Shown here piece by piece: positions 14,274 to 14,346 of a stretch of DNA of 14,346 bases. The stretch's first letter is position 1, and the number at the start of each line of letters is the position of its first letter. The notes under the pieces are model-generated. The model did not search any database, was not told where the DNA came from, and saw only the letters and a program-made list of their open reading frames with translations. This DNA is from Porphyromonadaceae bacterium UBA3318. Its GTDB lineage: Bacteria; Bacteroidota; Bacteroidia; Bacteroidales; Muribaculaceae. Where the stretch lies: assembly GCA_002361235.1 (NCBI GenBank), contig DESI01000018.1, forward strand, positions 1-14,346, read 5' to 3'. The position numbers were made by a program, and so were the translations under genes.

Positions 14274-14346
14274 TGAATCGCAGTCATAATTTATTTGATT
14301 GTGGATTTAGTGGTGAGGCAGCGGGAGGGATACCCGCTGCCTTTTT
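14274..14346 (+). ncRNA. Candidate ~70-nt small RNA or attenuated leader
   Basis: Between the TAACTTTG box and the terminator lie about 70 nt with no useful reading frame: an AU-rich 5' part and a GC-rich 3' hairpin. A promoter followed so soon by a strong terminator is the pattern of an sRNA or a 5' leader controlled by attenuation. Whether a gene follows cannot be seen, because the window ends at the T-run. The start position is estimated from the promoter box. Confidence 0.4.
14317..14346 (+). terminator. Strong intrinsic terminator
   Basis: GGCAGCGGG (14317-14325), 7-nt loop AGGGATA, CCCGCTGCC (14333-14341), then TTTTT (14342-14346): a perfect 9-bp GC-rich stem with a T-run reaching the window edge. 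Confidence 0.85.

Noticed and set aside
1..14346. CRISPR array, tRNA or rRNA genes, complete insertion sequence
   Set aside because: I saw no regularly spaced repeats, no tRNA/rRNA-like segments and no transposase reading frame in the window.

Overview
The window comes from a Bacteroidota genome, most likely a gut Bacteroidales species. The evidence is the protein families present (DUF4099/DUF3945 protein, giant SNF2-helicase/DNA-methylase, DUF6660), Bacteroides-type promoter boxes (TAnnTTTG) and mostly weak Shine-Dalgarno sites. It reads as part of an integrative/conjugative or plasmid-like element with a heavy-metal efflux operon lying between backbone genes. Every gene I accept is on the + strand.

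Layout. 1-1027 is the C-terminal end of a large SNF2-helicase/N6-methylase-type protein, cut by the window edge and followed by a possible hairpin terminator. 1260-8159 is a metal-resistance operon: a small exported Cys-rich DUF6660 protein, a CzcA-type RND pump, a TolC-type outer-membrane factor, a CzcB-type membrane-fusion lipoprotein and a CDF (CzcD/ZitB-type) inner-membrane exporter, ended by a stem-loop terminator. 8566-9840 is a stand-alone sigma54-activator-like regulator whose receiver and AAA+ motifs are mostly degenerate. 9841-10322 is a long non-coding stretch with a good promoter box and several dyads, including a nested imperfect palindrome. 10323-12430 holds a small one-helix membrane protein, a helix-turn-helix protein and a DUF4099/DUF3945 protein, tightly packed or overlapping. 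12580-14193 is a type IA topoisomerase homologue whose active-site tyrosine and part of the Toprim acidic triad are replaced. 14262-14346 contains a promoter box followed about 75 nt later by a strong intrinsic terminator, which looks like a small RNA or attenuated leader.

How the genes work together. The RND pump, fusion protein and outer-membrane factor would form a tripartite pump expelling divalent metal (Zn/Co/Cd rather than Cu/Ag, judged from pump motifs) across the envelope. The CDF protein would move cytosolic metal to the periplasm for the pump. No ArsR, MerR, Fur or sensor-kinase gene accompanies the operon. The degenerate regulator, HTH protein, DUF4099/DUF3945 protein and topoisomerase-like protein are probably element-maintenance or control functions.

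The most interesting signals are two catalytically degraded members of well-known enzyme families within the same short backbone stretch, a pair of mutually exclusive hairpins before the pseudo-topoisomerase, and two promoter-linked structured non-coding regions.
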